DNA of 64,000 nt from JADLGJ01 sp031423615 (lineage in GTDB: Bacteria > Omnitrophota > Gorgyraeia > Zapsychrales > JANLHA01). The DNA is taken from contig JANPFV010000082.1 of NCBI GenBank assembly GCA_031423615.1, positions 1 to 64,000 on the forward strand, in the 5' to 3' direction. A program made the position numbers and the translations under genes. The stretch's first letter is position 1, and the number at the start of each line of letters is the position of its first letter. Positions 26,194 to 34,265 of this stretch are shown here, piece after piece. The notes below the pieces were generated by a model. It saw nothing but the letters and a program-made list of their open reading frames with translations, made no database searches and was not told the origin of the DNA.

Positions 26194-26933
26194 GCCATTT
26201 CTTTCCGTTCTTTGAAAAACTTTCCCGTCGGGCCACTGTCCGGCGCTGTGGCCAGCCAAATCGCGGTGTCTGCTCCTTCTTCGACACTTAAAGGAGCTTG
26301 CGGACCTCCCATCTGAGTCTTGACCCAACCCGGAGACATACTATTAACGAGAATATTAAACTCCTTTAACTCGTGAGAAAACATCCGCGTTAAAACATTC
26401 AGCGCGGTTTTTGACAATCGATAGGCGGGATAACCGCCCTGCATATCGGTCAGCTGGCCCAGGCCGCTGGACACATTGACAATGCGGCCGTAATTATTTT
26501 TCTTCATGAGCGGAATAAGAGCCTGGCACATTAATAAGGGACCGTAGACATTGGTCGTCAAAGCTTTATTGATGGTTTCAATCTTGACATGCAGGGCGCT
26601 GGAATCCGTCTCACCGCTCGCATTCCCGGAAAGAGAATCGGGAAAAATACCGGCATTGTTAACGAGAATGTCACAACGGCCAAATTCTTTTTCGACAAAC
26701 TCGGCCAATTGCATGATGCTCCCCGCATGATCGACGTCCAGCTCGTGAAAACGCACAGCCAATTCCTGCTTTTGTAATTTTTCAGCGGCCGCCAAGCCTT
26801 GGGCTTTGTCACGGCAGGATAAAATGACCAACATCCCCTTCGCGGCCAATTGCCGACAAATCTCCAACCCAATGCCGCGGTTACTGCCCGTCACAACAGC
26901 CACACGTTCTTTTAACAGGGAAGTGTTTTTCAT
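26187..26933 (-). CDS. short-chain dehydrogenase/reductase
   Basis: A 248-residue NAD(P)H-dependent oxidoreductase. TGSNRGIGLEI is the cofactor glycine motif, NNAG supports the central sheet, and the catalytic residues are Ser in NVSSGLGQ with YRLSK (YxxxK). The substrate is unknown; its C-terminal region (SPGWVKTQMGG) resembles carbonyl-reductase-type SDRs. It is translationally coupled on both sides: its ATG overlaps the Nudix stop (ATGA), and its stop overlaps ygfZ. Confidence 0.9.
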   Translation of the reverse strand: MKNTSLLKERVAVVTGSNRGIGLEICRQLAAKGMLVILSCRDKAQGLAAAEKLQKQELAVRFHELDVDHAGSIMQLAEFVEKEFGRCDILVNNAGIFPDSLSGNASGETDSSALHVKIETINKALTTNVYGPLLMCQALIPLMKKNNYGRIVNVSSGLGQLTDMQGGYPAYRLSKTALNVLTRMFSHELKEFNILVNSMSPGWVKTQMGGPQAPLSVEEGADTAIWLATAPDSGPTGKFFKERKEMAW

Positions 26934-27706
26934 TTAGCCGCCCTCTTTCTCCCCCGAAAGTTTAAATAATCACAAAGAATGTCCTTATGATCAAATGCAA
27001 AATTACAATCCCGAATCTCATTGAGAGAAATGACGCGCGCGCCTTGGGCGTCATCACCCGAACGCAACACCCCTTTTCCTTGCGCGGTAAAAACCATGGA
27101 AATGGTTTGAAAGCGCGGGTCCCGCCGCGGATCGGAATAAGCATGGAATTGTCTTAAGTTTTCTAATTTTAAATTGGTCTCTTCCTTGGCTTCCCGGATG
27201 GCTGCGCTCTCCAAGGTTTCTCCCCTATCGACAAAGCCTCCGGGCAACGCCAATCCATAGGGAGGATTGGTCCGCTCAATGACCACAATACCGCCGCGAT
27301 AGGCAATGATCATGTCCACCGTAACATAAGGACCGCAACCTAAACTTTCCTGCACATGATGAAGGTAACTGTACACCTGCTTTTTAAATAAAATAAAAGT
27401 CTTTTTATCCTCGACAGCTAAAACCATTTCCTTTAAAACGCCGGGGAAAGCGCGACAAAAGCGCAAAATCTCCTGCGAAACGATTTTGGCAACACCCACA
27501 GCCGGAAAATCTTTTAGATTGCTCACAAAAAAAACCACTTTAATTCTTTTCCCTCTTTTCGCCGTGTTAAAAACATTGCGAAAAGTTTTACGAACTGAAA
27601 GCTCCGTCGGACAGCTGGGGAATTTTGTGGCGATAAAATCCGGGTCTCGCGATATTTTTTGAAAATCGCCTTTGATAATTTTAAATTGCGTCGATTGGAT
27701 TAACAT
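26930..27706 (-). CDS. Nudix hydrolase with an N-terminal macro-like domain
   Basis: A 258-residue protein. Residues about 120-255 are a Nudix domain with the box GFVDRGETLESAAIREAKEETNL, fitting Gx5Ex7REUxEExGU. It should hydrolyse a nucleoside diphosphate derivative; the AIAYRGG/GLALPGGF setting resembles ADP-ribose/NADH pyrophosphatases. Residues 1-115 start FKIIKGDFQKIS. They later read VGVAKIVSQEILRFCRAFPGVLKEMVLAVEDKKTF, which looks like the first strand and last helix-strand of a macro domain. The catalytic Asn-rich loop is replaced, so ADP-ribose binding there is uncertain. Both halves point to ADP-ribose chemistry (inference). Confidence 0.75.
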   Translation of the reverse strand: MLIQSTQFKIIKGDFQKISRDPDFIATKFPSCPTELSVRKTFRNVFNTAKRGKRIKVVFFVSNLKDFPAVGVAKIVSQEILRFCRAFPGVLKEMVLAVEDKKTFILFKKQVYSYLHHVQESLGCGPYVTVDMIIAYRGGIVVIERTNPPYGLALPGGFVDRGETLESAAIREAKEETNLKLENLRQFHAYSDPRRDPRFQTISMVFTAQGKGVLRSGDDAQGARVISLNEIRDCNFAFDHKDILCDYLNFRGRKRAAK

Positions 27707-27710
27707 TTCT

Positions 27711-28412
27711 TCAAGGTTTACGTTGTTTGATCAAAACATTGATCCGCGCAATCAATTCCGCAAACATATCATCTCCCTGCCGGACCGTAAGGGCTTTGCC
27801 GGATCTCCCGTCGATAACTTTATCTAAATCCCGCAGCACACGCTCATAAGGGCCCAGGACTTTGTTGCTGATTTTATAAGCCCAATAAAACAGCACAAAA
27901 ATCGCAAAAATAACCGCCATTCCAGCCAGGATGATAAGAATTTTTTGCGGGTCAATACTTTGGCCGGTAATTCGGGAATCCGGAGCATAATCCCGCATTC
28001 CAAAGTATTGATAGGCAAACAAGAAAGCCACACCGACGGAGAAAAACAAGGCCAATCCGGCCAGCACGCTGGGAAGGATCACTTTCTCTTTTTTTACAAT
28101 AATTTTCCCTGAGGAAACATCCGCTCCCACGGCGGGAAAGGAATCTTTGACCTGATGGTTGACCAAAACGATAGCGATCAGGCTTAAAACCACCGCACCG
28201 GCGTTGGCCAGAATTAAAAACAGCGAATTGCGGCCCGGGCACTCGGTCAAAAGAATGCTTTCGACCGTCGAACTTTGCGGGAAAAAGAAAATCGCGTAAC
28301 ACATAGCCACGAAAAAAACCACGGTCAGCAAACACGCGACATAAAAAGGTTTTAGGACCCGCAGTTGAAACTTATTCAGTTCTAAAATTCCCCGCTTTAC
28401 TTTTTCTGTCAT
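27711..28412 (-). CDS. four-helix membrane protein with HAMP-like tail
   Basis: A 233-residue inner-membrane protein with hydrophobic segments near 22-45, 65-85, 110-135 and 155-180. The last helix leads into YKISNKVLGPYERVLRDLDKVIDG...ALTVRQGDDMFAELIARINVLI, which has the spacing of a HAMP linker. No output domain (kinase, GGDEF or MCP) follows, so it is a HAMP-terminated stub. Similar short proteins occur in deltaproteobacteria and PVC bacteria; no function is assigned. It lies 4 bp upstream of the Nudix gene. Confidence 0.65.
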   Translation of the reverse strand: MTEKVKRGILELNKFQLRVLKPFYVACLLTVVFFVAMCYAIFFFPQSSTVESILLTECPGRNSLFLILANAGAVVLSLIAIVLVNHQVKDSFPAVGADVSSGKIIVKKEKVILPSVLAGLALFFSVGVAFLFAYQYFGMRDYAPDSRITGQSIDPQKILIILAGMAVIFAIFVLFYWAYKISNKVLGPYERVLRDLDKVIDGRSGKALTVRQGDDMFAELIARINVLIKQRKP

Positions 28413-28424
28413 AGGGCCTCCCGT

Positions 28425-29855
28425 TTAAACTTTCTCTGCGATCCTTCTGGCCAACGCCAAAGCCTCAGATTTGCTTGTGATCTGACCCGTAGCCTGGGCC
28501 TCCTGCACCTCTTGAAGGATTTTACCAAAAATCGGTCCGGGTTTGATTTTCAATTTCTTGATCACATCATGCCCGTTGATAAGACAAACAAAAGGCTTTT
28601 CCTTCTTCAACGCAAAAAACTTTTTTACCAAGCCCACGCACACCTCTTCATGATGTTTCTCGTCTATCTTAGTTGACAAAGGTCCGCGGGTGGAGCGTTG
28701 GTCGGCTATGGACAAAAGCGCGATAGACGCGGCCTCATCCTTGGTATCACGAAAATAACGGAAAATCGCCCGCTCACTGGGATTTTTAAAATTGGCCAGA
28801 TACCCCGGGCGCAAATGCCATAACACCGCATTTTCAAGAATCATTCGTTCCCGGCCCGACAGCAAAAGCAATTTGGCCACGGAGTGCACAATGTCTTGGC
28901 CGACATGCTCATGCCCATGAAAGGACATCCGGTCTTTTTCTTTTTTCCGGGTCTGAGGTTTCCCGATATCATGAAGCAAGGCGGCCAGTTTAAGAATTCC
29001 CCGCCGGGTACGACCTCCGGCCAAACTCTCATTGAGATACTCAACAACATCCGGGTCATCTTGATATTGATCAAAAACCCCTTCCAGTTGTTTGACCGTT
29101 TCCAAAGAATGCGGCCAAACATCCAAATGGTGATAGCCCCCCTGGGTCACCCGGTACATAACGGTAATCTGGGGAATGACTTTTTCTAGCAAACCCATTG
29201 TGTCCATAGCCGCCAGATTTTCGGCCGCCGCCGAAGATTGTAAAACTTTAAACAATTCTTCGAGGATGCGTTCGCGGGCGACTTTGCGTAATAAATCTTT
29301 ATCTTTCTTGATCTGGGCCAAAGTCTTGGGTTCGATATTAAATCCCAGTTGCGCCCGCAAGCTGTAGGCTCGCATCAAGCGCAAAGGGTCTTCCTTAAAT
29401 GTTTTCGTCGAAACCATCTTCAAACGTTTGGCCTTAAGATCCTTGGTTCCGCCGAGAAAATCGGTGATGGATGTTGCAAAATCATCGGTGAGGATAAGAT
29501 CGTTGAGCTTTACAGCAAGGGTATTGATGGTAAAGTCGCGGTGAGAAATATCGGCTTTGAGCGTCGCAGCGCGAAAGTCGGCAAAATCATAGGTCTCAAT
29601 TTTATCGCCCTGTTTTTTGACCACTCGGGCGCACCCGCGTTCTTTGTCCAGGACGACAAAGGCGCCTTTGATCTGTTTGGCAAACGTCCGCGAAAAGGAC
29701 AGTGCATCTTTAGCCATCGCGAAGTCAAAATCATTTCCGTTTTTACCCAAAAGGGCATCGCGCAAAAAACCGCCCACAAGAAAAAGATCCATGTTTTTCT
29801 GTCGGCTCAATTTTTGCAAAGAAACCAAAAACGGATATTCAGCCAGAGTGGGCAT
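28425..29855 (-). CDS. CCA tRNA nucleotidyltransferase / poly(A) polymerase family with HD domain
   Basis: A 476-residue class II nucleotidyltransferase. The catalytic strand is LVGGFLRDALLGKNGNDFDFAM (GG...DxD). The nearby RDFTINTLAV and RLMRAYSLRAQL are template and nucleotide-binding motifs. A C-terminal HD phosphohydrolase domain (LLHDIGKPQTR, then HGHEHVG) matches long CCA-adding enzymes. It could be a CCA-adding, A-adding or poly(A) polymerase; tRNA-Ala and tRNA-Leu in this window lack encoded CCA, so such an enzyme is needed. The ATG lies 8 bp after the upstream stop. Confidence 0.9.
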   Translation of the reverse strand: MPTLAEYPFLVSLQKLSRQKNMDLFLVGGFLRDALLGKNGNDFDFAMAKDALSFSRTFAKQIKGAFVVLDKERGCARVVKKQGDKIETYDFADFRAATLKADISHRDFTINTLAVKLNDLILTDDFATSITDFLGGTKDLKAKRLKMVSTKTFKEDPLRLMRAYSLRAQLGFNIEPKTLAQIKKDKDLLRKVARERILEELFKVLQSSAAAENLAAMDTMGLLEKVIPQITVMYRVTQGGYHHLDVWPHSLETVKQLEGVFDQYQDDPDVVEYLNESLAGGRTRRGILKLAALLHDIGKPQTRKKEKDRMSFHGHEHVGQDIVHSVAKLLLLSGRERMILENAVLWHLRPGYLANFKNPSERAIFRYFRDTKDEAASIALLSIADQRSTRGPLSTKIDEKHHEEVCVGLVKKFFALKKEKPFVCLINGHDVIKKLKIKPGPIFGKILQEVQEAQATGQITSKSEALALARRIAEKV

Positions 29856-29863
29856 GGAAAAGA

Positions 29864-30274
29864 TTATTCCGCGGCACTAAAGATTGAGGCCTTCTTTAAA
29901 ACTTCCTCATCCACAAAAATGGGAGCACGGGCGCGCACGGCCAAGGCTACACCGTCGGAAGGCCGAGCATCGACGGTTTTGATTTTACCGTCAGCGGTTT
30001 TTAAGAGGACCTTGGCATGAAACGTGCTGTTGACAAGTTTATCGATGACCAGTTGATCGACTTTCGCACCCAGGCTTTCGATGGTCAGGTACAAAAGATC
30101 GTGCGTCAAAGGGCGGGGGGTTTCCACATTGGACAATTTCATTTTTATACTGGAAGCCTCTAAAAAACCGATAACGATCGGGAACTGGCGCTCGCCGTTT
30201 TTTTCCCTGAGAACGATGATCTGGTCCTGACGTTTTTCATCAATGATAATCTTACTCAGTTCGACTTGGATCAT
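29864..30274 (-). CDS. bifunctional nuclease family protein (BFN/DUF151)
   Basis: A 136-residue protein of the BFN family, small enzymes reported with DNase/RNase activity in plants and common in bacteria with unclear roles. Typical blocks are FPIVIGFLEASSI near 30 and the C-terminal DARPSDGVALAVRARAPIFVDE. It lies 4 bp after nrdR and 8 bp before the CCA enzyme gene. Confidence 0.88.
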   Translation of the reverse strand: MIQVELSKIIIDEKRQDQIIVLREKNGERQFPIVIGFLEASSIKMKLSNVETPRPLTHDLLYLTIESLGAKVDQLVIDKLVNSTFHAKVLLKTADGKIKTVDARPSDGVALAVRARAPIFVDEEVLKKASIFSAAE

Positions 30275-30278
30275 ATCC

Positions 30279-30761
30279 TTACACTCCCTTTTTCTTTAAG
30301 GAGGATTTTTCTCGCTCCAGAATAACTTTTAATTCATTCATAAACTGATTGACGTCGCGAAATTGTCGGTAAACCGATGCGAAGCGCACATAAGCGACTT
30401 CGTCCAGCGAAGCCAATTTCTCCATAATGATCTCGCCGATGGCCGTAGCACTGACTTCCCGTTCATATTTCTTTTGCAGGATCCTTTCAATTTCCGACGT
30501 CATCTGCTCAATCTTGTCGACACTGATCGGCCGCTTTTCGCACGCCTTGACAAGGCCGGAAATAATCTTTGTACGGTCAAACGGCTGACGGCGATTGTCG
30601 CGCTTGATCACCATCAAAGGCACTTGCTCGATATATTCGTATGTGGTAAAACGTTTCTTGCATTTCAAACATTCTCGTCGGCGGCGGATGGACTTTCCTT
30701 CCGCGCTCAAACGCGAATCAACGACCTTTGTTTCTTTATAGTGGCAGGAAGGACATTTCAT
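30279..30761 (-). CDS. nrdR: transcriptional repressor NrdR
   Basis: A 160-residue repressor of ribonucleotide reductase genes. MKCPSCHYKETKVVDSR and CLKCKKRFTTYE form the four-Cys zinc ribbon with the RRRRECL block. The ATP-cone (about 49-139) senses dATP/ATP. The glyA-nrdR neighbourhood is common across bacteria. It lies 15 bp after glyA. No nrd gene is in the window. Confidence 0.95.
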   Translation of the reverse strand: MKCPSCHYKETKVVDSRLSAEGKSIRRRRECLKCKKRFTTYEYIEQVPLMVIKRDNRRQPFDRTKIISGLVKACEKRPISVDKIEQMTSEIERILQKKYEREVSATAIGEIIMEKLASLDEVAYVRFASVYRQFRDVNQFMNELKVILEREKSSLKKKGV

Positions 30762-30776
30762 AAATAAAAATCCAAT

Positions 30777-32015
30777 CTAGAGATTCGGATACAACGGGAA
30801 GGCCTTGGTCAATTCTAAAACGACCTGTTTGACCTCCTTTAACTTGTCCTCATTTGCATGATTGACAATCGCCCCGTCAATCAACTTCGCCACGTCCTCC
30901 ATTTGCGCTTCTTTCATTCCGCGCGTCGTCAACGCCGGGGTGCCGATCCGGATCCCGCTGGTCACCATGGGGCTGGCCGGATCAAAGGGGATCAAGTTTT
31001 TATTGACGGTGATATTCACTTTATCGAGAATCTCCGACGCATCCTTTCCGGTGACATTTTTGGGACGAAGGTCGACCATAAAAAGATGGTTGTCGGTCCC
31101 GCCGGTGACGATGCGAAAACCCCGTTTTCCCAATTCCGCCGCAAGCGTCCGGCAATTCTTTAAAATCTGCGCTTGGTACTCCTTAAATTCAGGTTGTAAC
31201 GCTTCTTTAAAAGAAACCGCTTTGGCCGCGATCACATGCATTAAAGGACCGCCCTGAAGGCCGGGAAAAACATTGGTGTCAATCTTTTTGGCGAATTCGG
31301 CCCGACAAAGAATCATTCCGCCGCGCGGACCACGCAAGGTTTTGTGCGTCGTCGTAGTGACAAATTCGGCGTAGGGCACGGGGTTAGGATGCAGGCCGGC
31401 CGCAACCAAACCCGCAAAATGGGCCATATCTACAAAAAGATAGGCTCCCACGGAATCACAAATCTCCCGAAACTTTTTAAAATCCCATGTCCGCGAATAG
31501 GCGGACGCGCCGGCAATGATCATTTTCGGCCTATGCTCTTTGGCCAACGCCGCGACTTCATTCATGTCGATCATTTCTGTTTTGGGATCGACCTTGTAAG
31601 CGACCATGTTGTAAGTCTTGCCGGAAAAATTCATTTTATGCCCATGGGTCAAATGCCCCCCGCACGCCAAGTCCAAACCTAAAACCGTATCACCCGGATT
31701 GGCCGCAACATTGTACACGGCATTATTGGCCTGCGAACCAGAATGGGGCTGAACATTAACGTGCTCGGCACCAAAAATTTGTTTGGCGCGATCGATCGCC
31801 AATTGTTCAGCCACGTCGACAAATTCGCATCCGCCGTACCAGCGCCGGCCGGGATAACCTTCCGCATATTTATTGGTCAGAATCGATCCTTGCGCTTGGA
31901 GTACAGCTTGTGAAACAATATTCTCGGAAGCAATCAATTCCAAATTATTGCGCTGGCGAGCGAGTTCGTTTTCAATCGCTTTAAAAATTTCCGGATCCCT
32001 ATGTTTTAAATCCAT
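30777..32015 (-). CDS. glyA: serine hydroxymethyltransferase
   Basis: A 412-residue PLP enzyme that interconverts serine and glycine while charging tetrahydrofolate with one-carbon units for purine and thymidylate synthesis. SENIVSQAVLQAQGS, NKYAEGYPGRRWYGG and the Schiff-base segment TTTTHKTLRGPRGG are diagnostic. I chose the ATG at 32013-32015, preceded by GAGAG. The longer frame would translate an interspersed repeat copy lying between rpiB and glyA. Confidence 0.97.
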   Translation of the reverse strand: MDLKHRDPEIFKAIENELARQRNNLELIASENIVSQAVLQAQGSILTNKYAEGYPGRRWYGGCEFVDVAEQLAIDRAKQIFGAEHVNVQPHSGSQANNAVYNVAANPGDTVLGLDLACGGHLTHGHKMNFSGKTYNMVAYKVDPKTEMIDMNEVAALAKEHRPKMIIAGASAYSRTWDFKKFREICDSVGAYLFVDMAHFAGLVAAGLHPNPVPYAEFVTTTTHKTLRGPRGGMILCRAEFAKKIDTNVFPGLQGGPLMHVIAAKAVSFKEALQPEFKEYQAQILKNCRTLAAELGKRGFRIVTGGTDNHLFMVDLRPKNVTGKDASEILDKVNITVNKNLIPFDPASPMVTSGIRIGTPALTTRGMKEAQMEDVAKLIDGAIVNHANEDKLKEVKQVVLELTKAFPLYPNL

Positions 32016-32032
32016 AACGTCTCTCTTTCTGA

Positions 32033-32080
32033 TGGGTCCCGACGCTGCGGGCGGCAGAATATTTCCCGGCGCGTCACCCA
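32033..32080. repeat. interspersed palindromic repeat, copy C (internally deleted)
   Basis: The element is bounded by TGGGT (32033-32037) and ACCCA (32076-32080), with GCTGCGGGCGGCAGA inside. It matches copy B (54418-54495) except that the segment between B's two GCTGCGGG direct repeats is missing. It lies between rpiB and glyA. Confidence 0.65.
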
Positions 32081-32083
32081 AGC

Positions 32084-32533
32084 TTACAAATGTCTTTTTT
32101 CAATGGCTTTGATTTGTTTCACCCGGCGCAAATGCCGGCCGCCTTCAAATTCCGTCACCAGCCAAAATTTCACGATGTCTTCAATATCATTGTCATGAGT
32201 AAACTTGGCGCCCAGAACCAAAATATTCGCGTTATTATGCTGGCGGGACAAAATAGCAGCTTCTTTAGAATAGCACAATGCCGCATACGCGCCGACCACC
32301 TTGTTTGCGGCAATCGAATGTCCTATTCCCGTCATACAGGCAAGGATCCCGCGGCTTCCCTTGGTTTTTACAACCTGTTCGGCCACTTTTTCAGAAATAG
32401 GCGGATAATCGCACATGACCCCCGGCGCGAATGATCCGATATCGACGACAGTGTGGCCGAGCCTTTTTAAGAGAGGAATAATTTTGGCTTTCAGTTCAAA
32501 CCCGCGATGATCACCGCCGATAAAAATTTTCAT
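32084..32533 (-). CDS. rpiB: ribose-5-phosphate isomerase B
   Basis: A 149-residue isomerase of the pentose phosphate pathway (ribose-5-P to ribulose-5-P). IFIGGDHRGFELK is the N-terminal phosphate-binding start, LACMTGIGHSIAANKV carries the catalytic Cys, and SRQHNNANIL the catalytic His. The ATG at 32531-32533 follows AGGGAC; a TTG three bases upstream is rejected. rpiB-glyA pairing is common. The stop is followed by repeat copy C. Confidence 0.95.
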   Translation of the reverse strand: MKIFIGGDHRGFELKAKIIPLLKRLGHTVVDIGSFAPGVMCDYPPISEKVAEQVVKTKGSRGILACMTGIGHSIAANKVVGAYAALCYSKEAAILSRQHNNANILVLGAKFTHDNDIEDIVKFWLVTEFEGGRHLRRVKQIKAIEKRHL

Positions 32534-32551
32534 CAATGTCCCTTTTAACTT

Positions 32552-33616
32552 TTATAAAAGATTGACCAACTTCGCTACCGCGGCCTTGATCATCGACGCA
32601 CATTCTTCGTATGTTTCAAAAGATTTTCCCATGGGATCAGGAATGTCTAATTCTCCGTCGTAACCCGGCCGTTCCTGCAAAAACTCCCGCAATTGATACA
32701 CTCTTTTCTCAACAGCGGGGACGCGTTCCAAGACCTGTTGACGGTGGCTGCGCGTCATGACCAGAATCAAATCGGATTTGCGCAAAAGAATACTGTTGAT
32801 CGGCTGCGATTGATGCCGGGAGGCGTCGATCCCTTCTTTTTTCAAAACACTCAGGGTCTCGGAACTGGCGGTGGTGTGAAAATAAACCGCAGTCCCGGCC
32901 GACGTCACATCAACATTCCCTTTTCCCTTCAGCATATCTTTTAAAAGATATTCCGCCATGACCGAACGGCAACTGTTTCCGGTACAAACAAACAACACCA
33001 GCTTTTTTTGGGTGATCCGGTCAACATCCGCCTGGGTGATGGGGCCTTGCCGCAGAATCACCGGCTTATCTTGGGTAAAATCAATGACCGATGAGGCCAA
33101 ACCAAATTGGGCCTCTCCGCCGTCGATGGCGATATCGACGAGTCCATCAAGATCGTTGAGAGCCGCGGCGCATGTGGAAGGCGGATTATTGCCAGCAAAA
33201 TTAGCCGACGGGGCCGCGACCGTACATTGCGATTCCTGCACTAAATTCAACGCGATTTTATGTTGCGGAATGCGGACCCCGATCGTCCGGCCTTCTTCAA
33301 ACGAAGGAACCACGACGGTCAGCGGACCCGGCCAGCATTCATCGATCAGCTTATAAACCTCAGGTGATTTCGTCGGCGTATAATTGGGCAAAAGTCCTTT
33401 TTGCGAAATATGGATCGAAAAGGGTTTGTCGCCGTCGCGCCTTTTGACTTCCCGCAATCGGGCCATGGCTTTGGGATTATTAAAGTCCGCGGCAATTCCG
33501 TAAACTGTCTCCGTCGGAAAAACAACCAACCCGCCATTGCGGATGATCGCCGCGCAACGGGCAATGCGGTCCATTTCCGGAAACTCGGGATTGATTTTAA
33601 TAATTTGCGTTTTCAC
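32552..33616 (-). CDS. fused YrdC/Sua5-type threonylcarbamoyl-AMP synthase and low-molecular-weight phosphatase
   Basis: A 354-residue two-domain protein. Residues about 10-205 are the YrdC/Sua5 fold (GGLVVFPTETVYGI, KRRDGDKPFSIHI, PSANFAGN), which makes threonylcarbamoyl-AMP for the t6A tRNA modification. Residues about 210-350 are a low-molecular-weight tyrosine/arginine phosphatase with the P-loop VCTGNSCRS and a DIPDPMG general-acid loop. The Sua5-specific C-terminal domain is absent, replaced by the phosphatase. The two genes are often neighbours in Firmicutes (ywlC-ywlE), so this is a fusion of that pair. The start appears to be GTG at 33614-33616. It lies downstream of purE. Confidence 0.9.
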   Translation of the reverse strand: MKTQIIKINPEFPEMDRIARCAAIIRNGGLVVFPTETVYGIAADFNNPKAMARLREVKRRDGDKPFSIHISQKGLLPNYTPTKSPEVYKLIDECWPGPLTVVVPSFEEGRTIGVRIPQHKIALNLVQESQCTVAAPSANFAGNNPPSTCAAALNDLDGLVDIAIDGGEAQFGLASSVIDFTQDKPVILRQGPITQADVDRITQKKLVLFVCTGNSCRSVMAEYLLKDMLKGKGNVDVTSAGTAVYFHTTASSETLSVLKKEGIDASRHQSQPINSILLRKSDLILVMTRSHRQQVLERVPAVEKRVYQLREFLQERPGYDGELDIPDPMGKSFETYEECASMIKAAVAKLVNLL

Positions 33617-33700
33617 ACGATCGCTCTCTAAAGTCTCATTTCACCTTGTTATTCCCCAATCTTCCCTGCGCCACTTGATCCACGTAATTTTCTTTCCCTT

Positions 33701-34174
33701 CTATCCTTCCAAAATCTTCTTTCGTTGATCCTCGGAAAAAGCATCGAGCTTTTTGGCGATGGTTTCATCGGCCACACCCAGAATACGCAAAGCCAACAAG
33801 GCCGCGTTCTTGGCGCCAGGCTTTCCGATCGCCAAAGCTCCGACGGGAACGCCCGGCGGCATTTGCACCGTTGAGAGCAAGGAATCCAAACCGTCCAGAA
33901 CAGATTCAATCGGAACACCCAGTACCGGCAAATTGGTATGGGCCGCAACAACGCCCGCTAAAGCGGCTGACCCGCCCGCTCCGCAAATGATCACTTGAAT
34001 GCCTTTGGCTTTGGCGCTTTCAGCATACGCCGCGGTTTCGCGCGGTGTGCGGTGAGCTGATAGGACCTTGATCTCATAACCCACCCCGAAATCTTTTAAA
34101 ATTCTTGCCCCCTCTTCCATCGTCGGAAGATCGCTTTTACTGCCCATCATGATGGCGACTTTAATATGCTCCAT
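33701..34174 (-). CDS. purE: N5-carboxyaminoimidazole ribonucleotide mutase (class I PurE)
   Basis: A 157-residue enzyme of step 6 of purine synthesis. MMGSKSDLPTMEEGARIL is the phosphate/CAIR site, SAHRTP carries the catalytic His, and GAGGSAALAGVVAA is diagnostic. It resembles class I (bacterial, N5-CAIR dependent), which normally needs PurK; purK is not in the window. The ATG at 34172-34174 follows GGGAG. It is the last pur gene of the run. Confidence 0.95.
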   Translation of the reverse strand: MEHIKVAIMMGSKSDLPTMEEGARILKDFGVGYEIKVLSAHRTPRETAAYAESAKAKGIQVIICGAGGSAALAGVVAAHTNLPVLGVPIESVLDGLDSLLSTVQMPPGVPVGALAIGKPGAKNAALLALRILGVADETIAKKLDAFSEDQRKKILEG

Positions 34175-34193
34175 TTTATCTCCCTTTTCAAAT

Positions 34194-34261
34194 CAGGTCT
34201 TGTCGCTGGGATCCTGGCGTCCTTACTTTCTTCCGGACAAAAAAATCCTGCGCGCCCCCTG
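34194..34261. repeat. interspersed palindromic repeat, degenerate copy D
   Basis: CAGG (34194-34197) to CCTG (34258-34261), with TTGTCGCTG near the left end and GCGCGCCCCC near the right end. It aligns with copy B in the same orientation but is diverged. It lies between purE and purD. Confidence 0.45.
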
Positions 34262-34265
34262 TGCT

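Noticed and set aside
32016..32081. N-terminal extension of GlyA
   Set aside because: It would translate repeat copy C; the ATG at 32015 has a ribosome site and matches family length.
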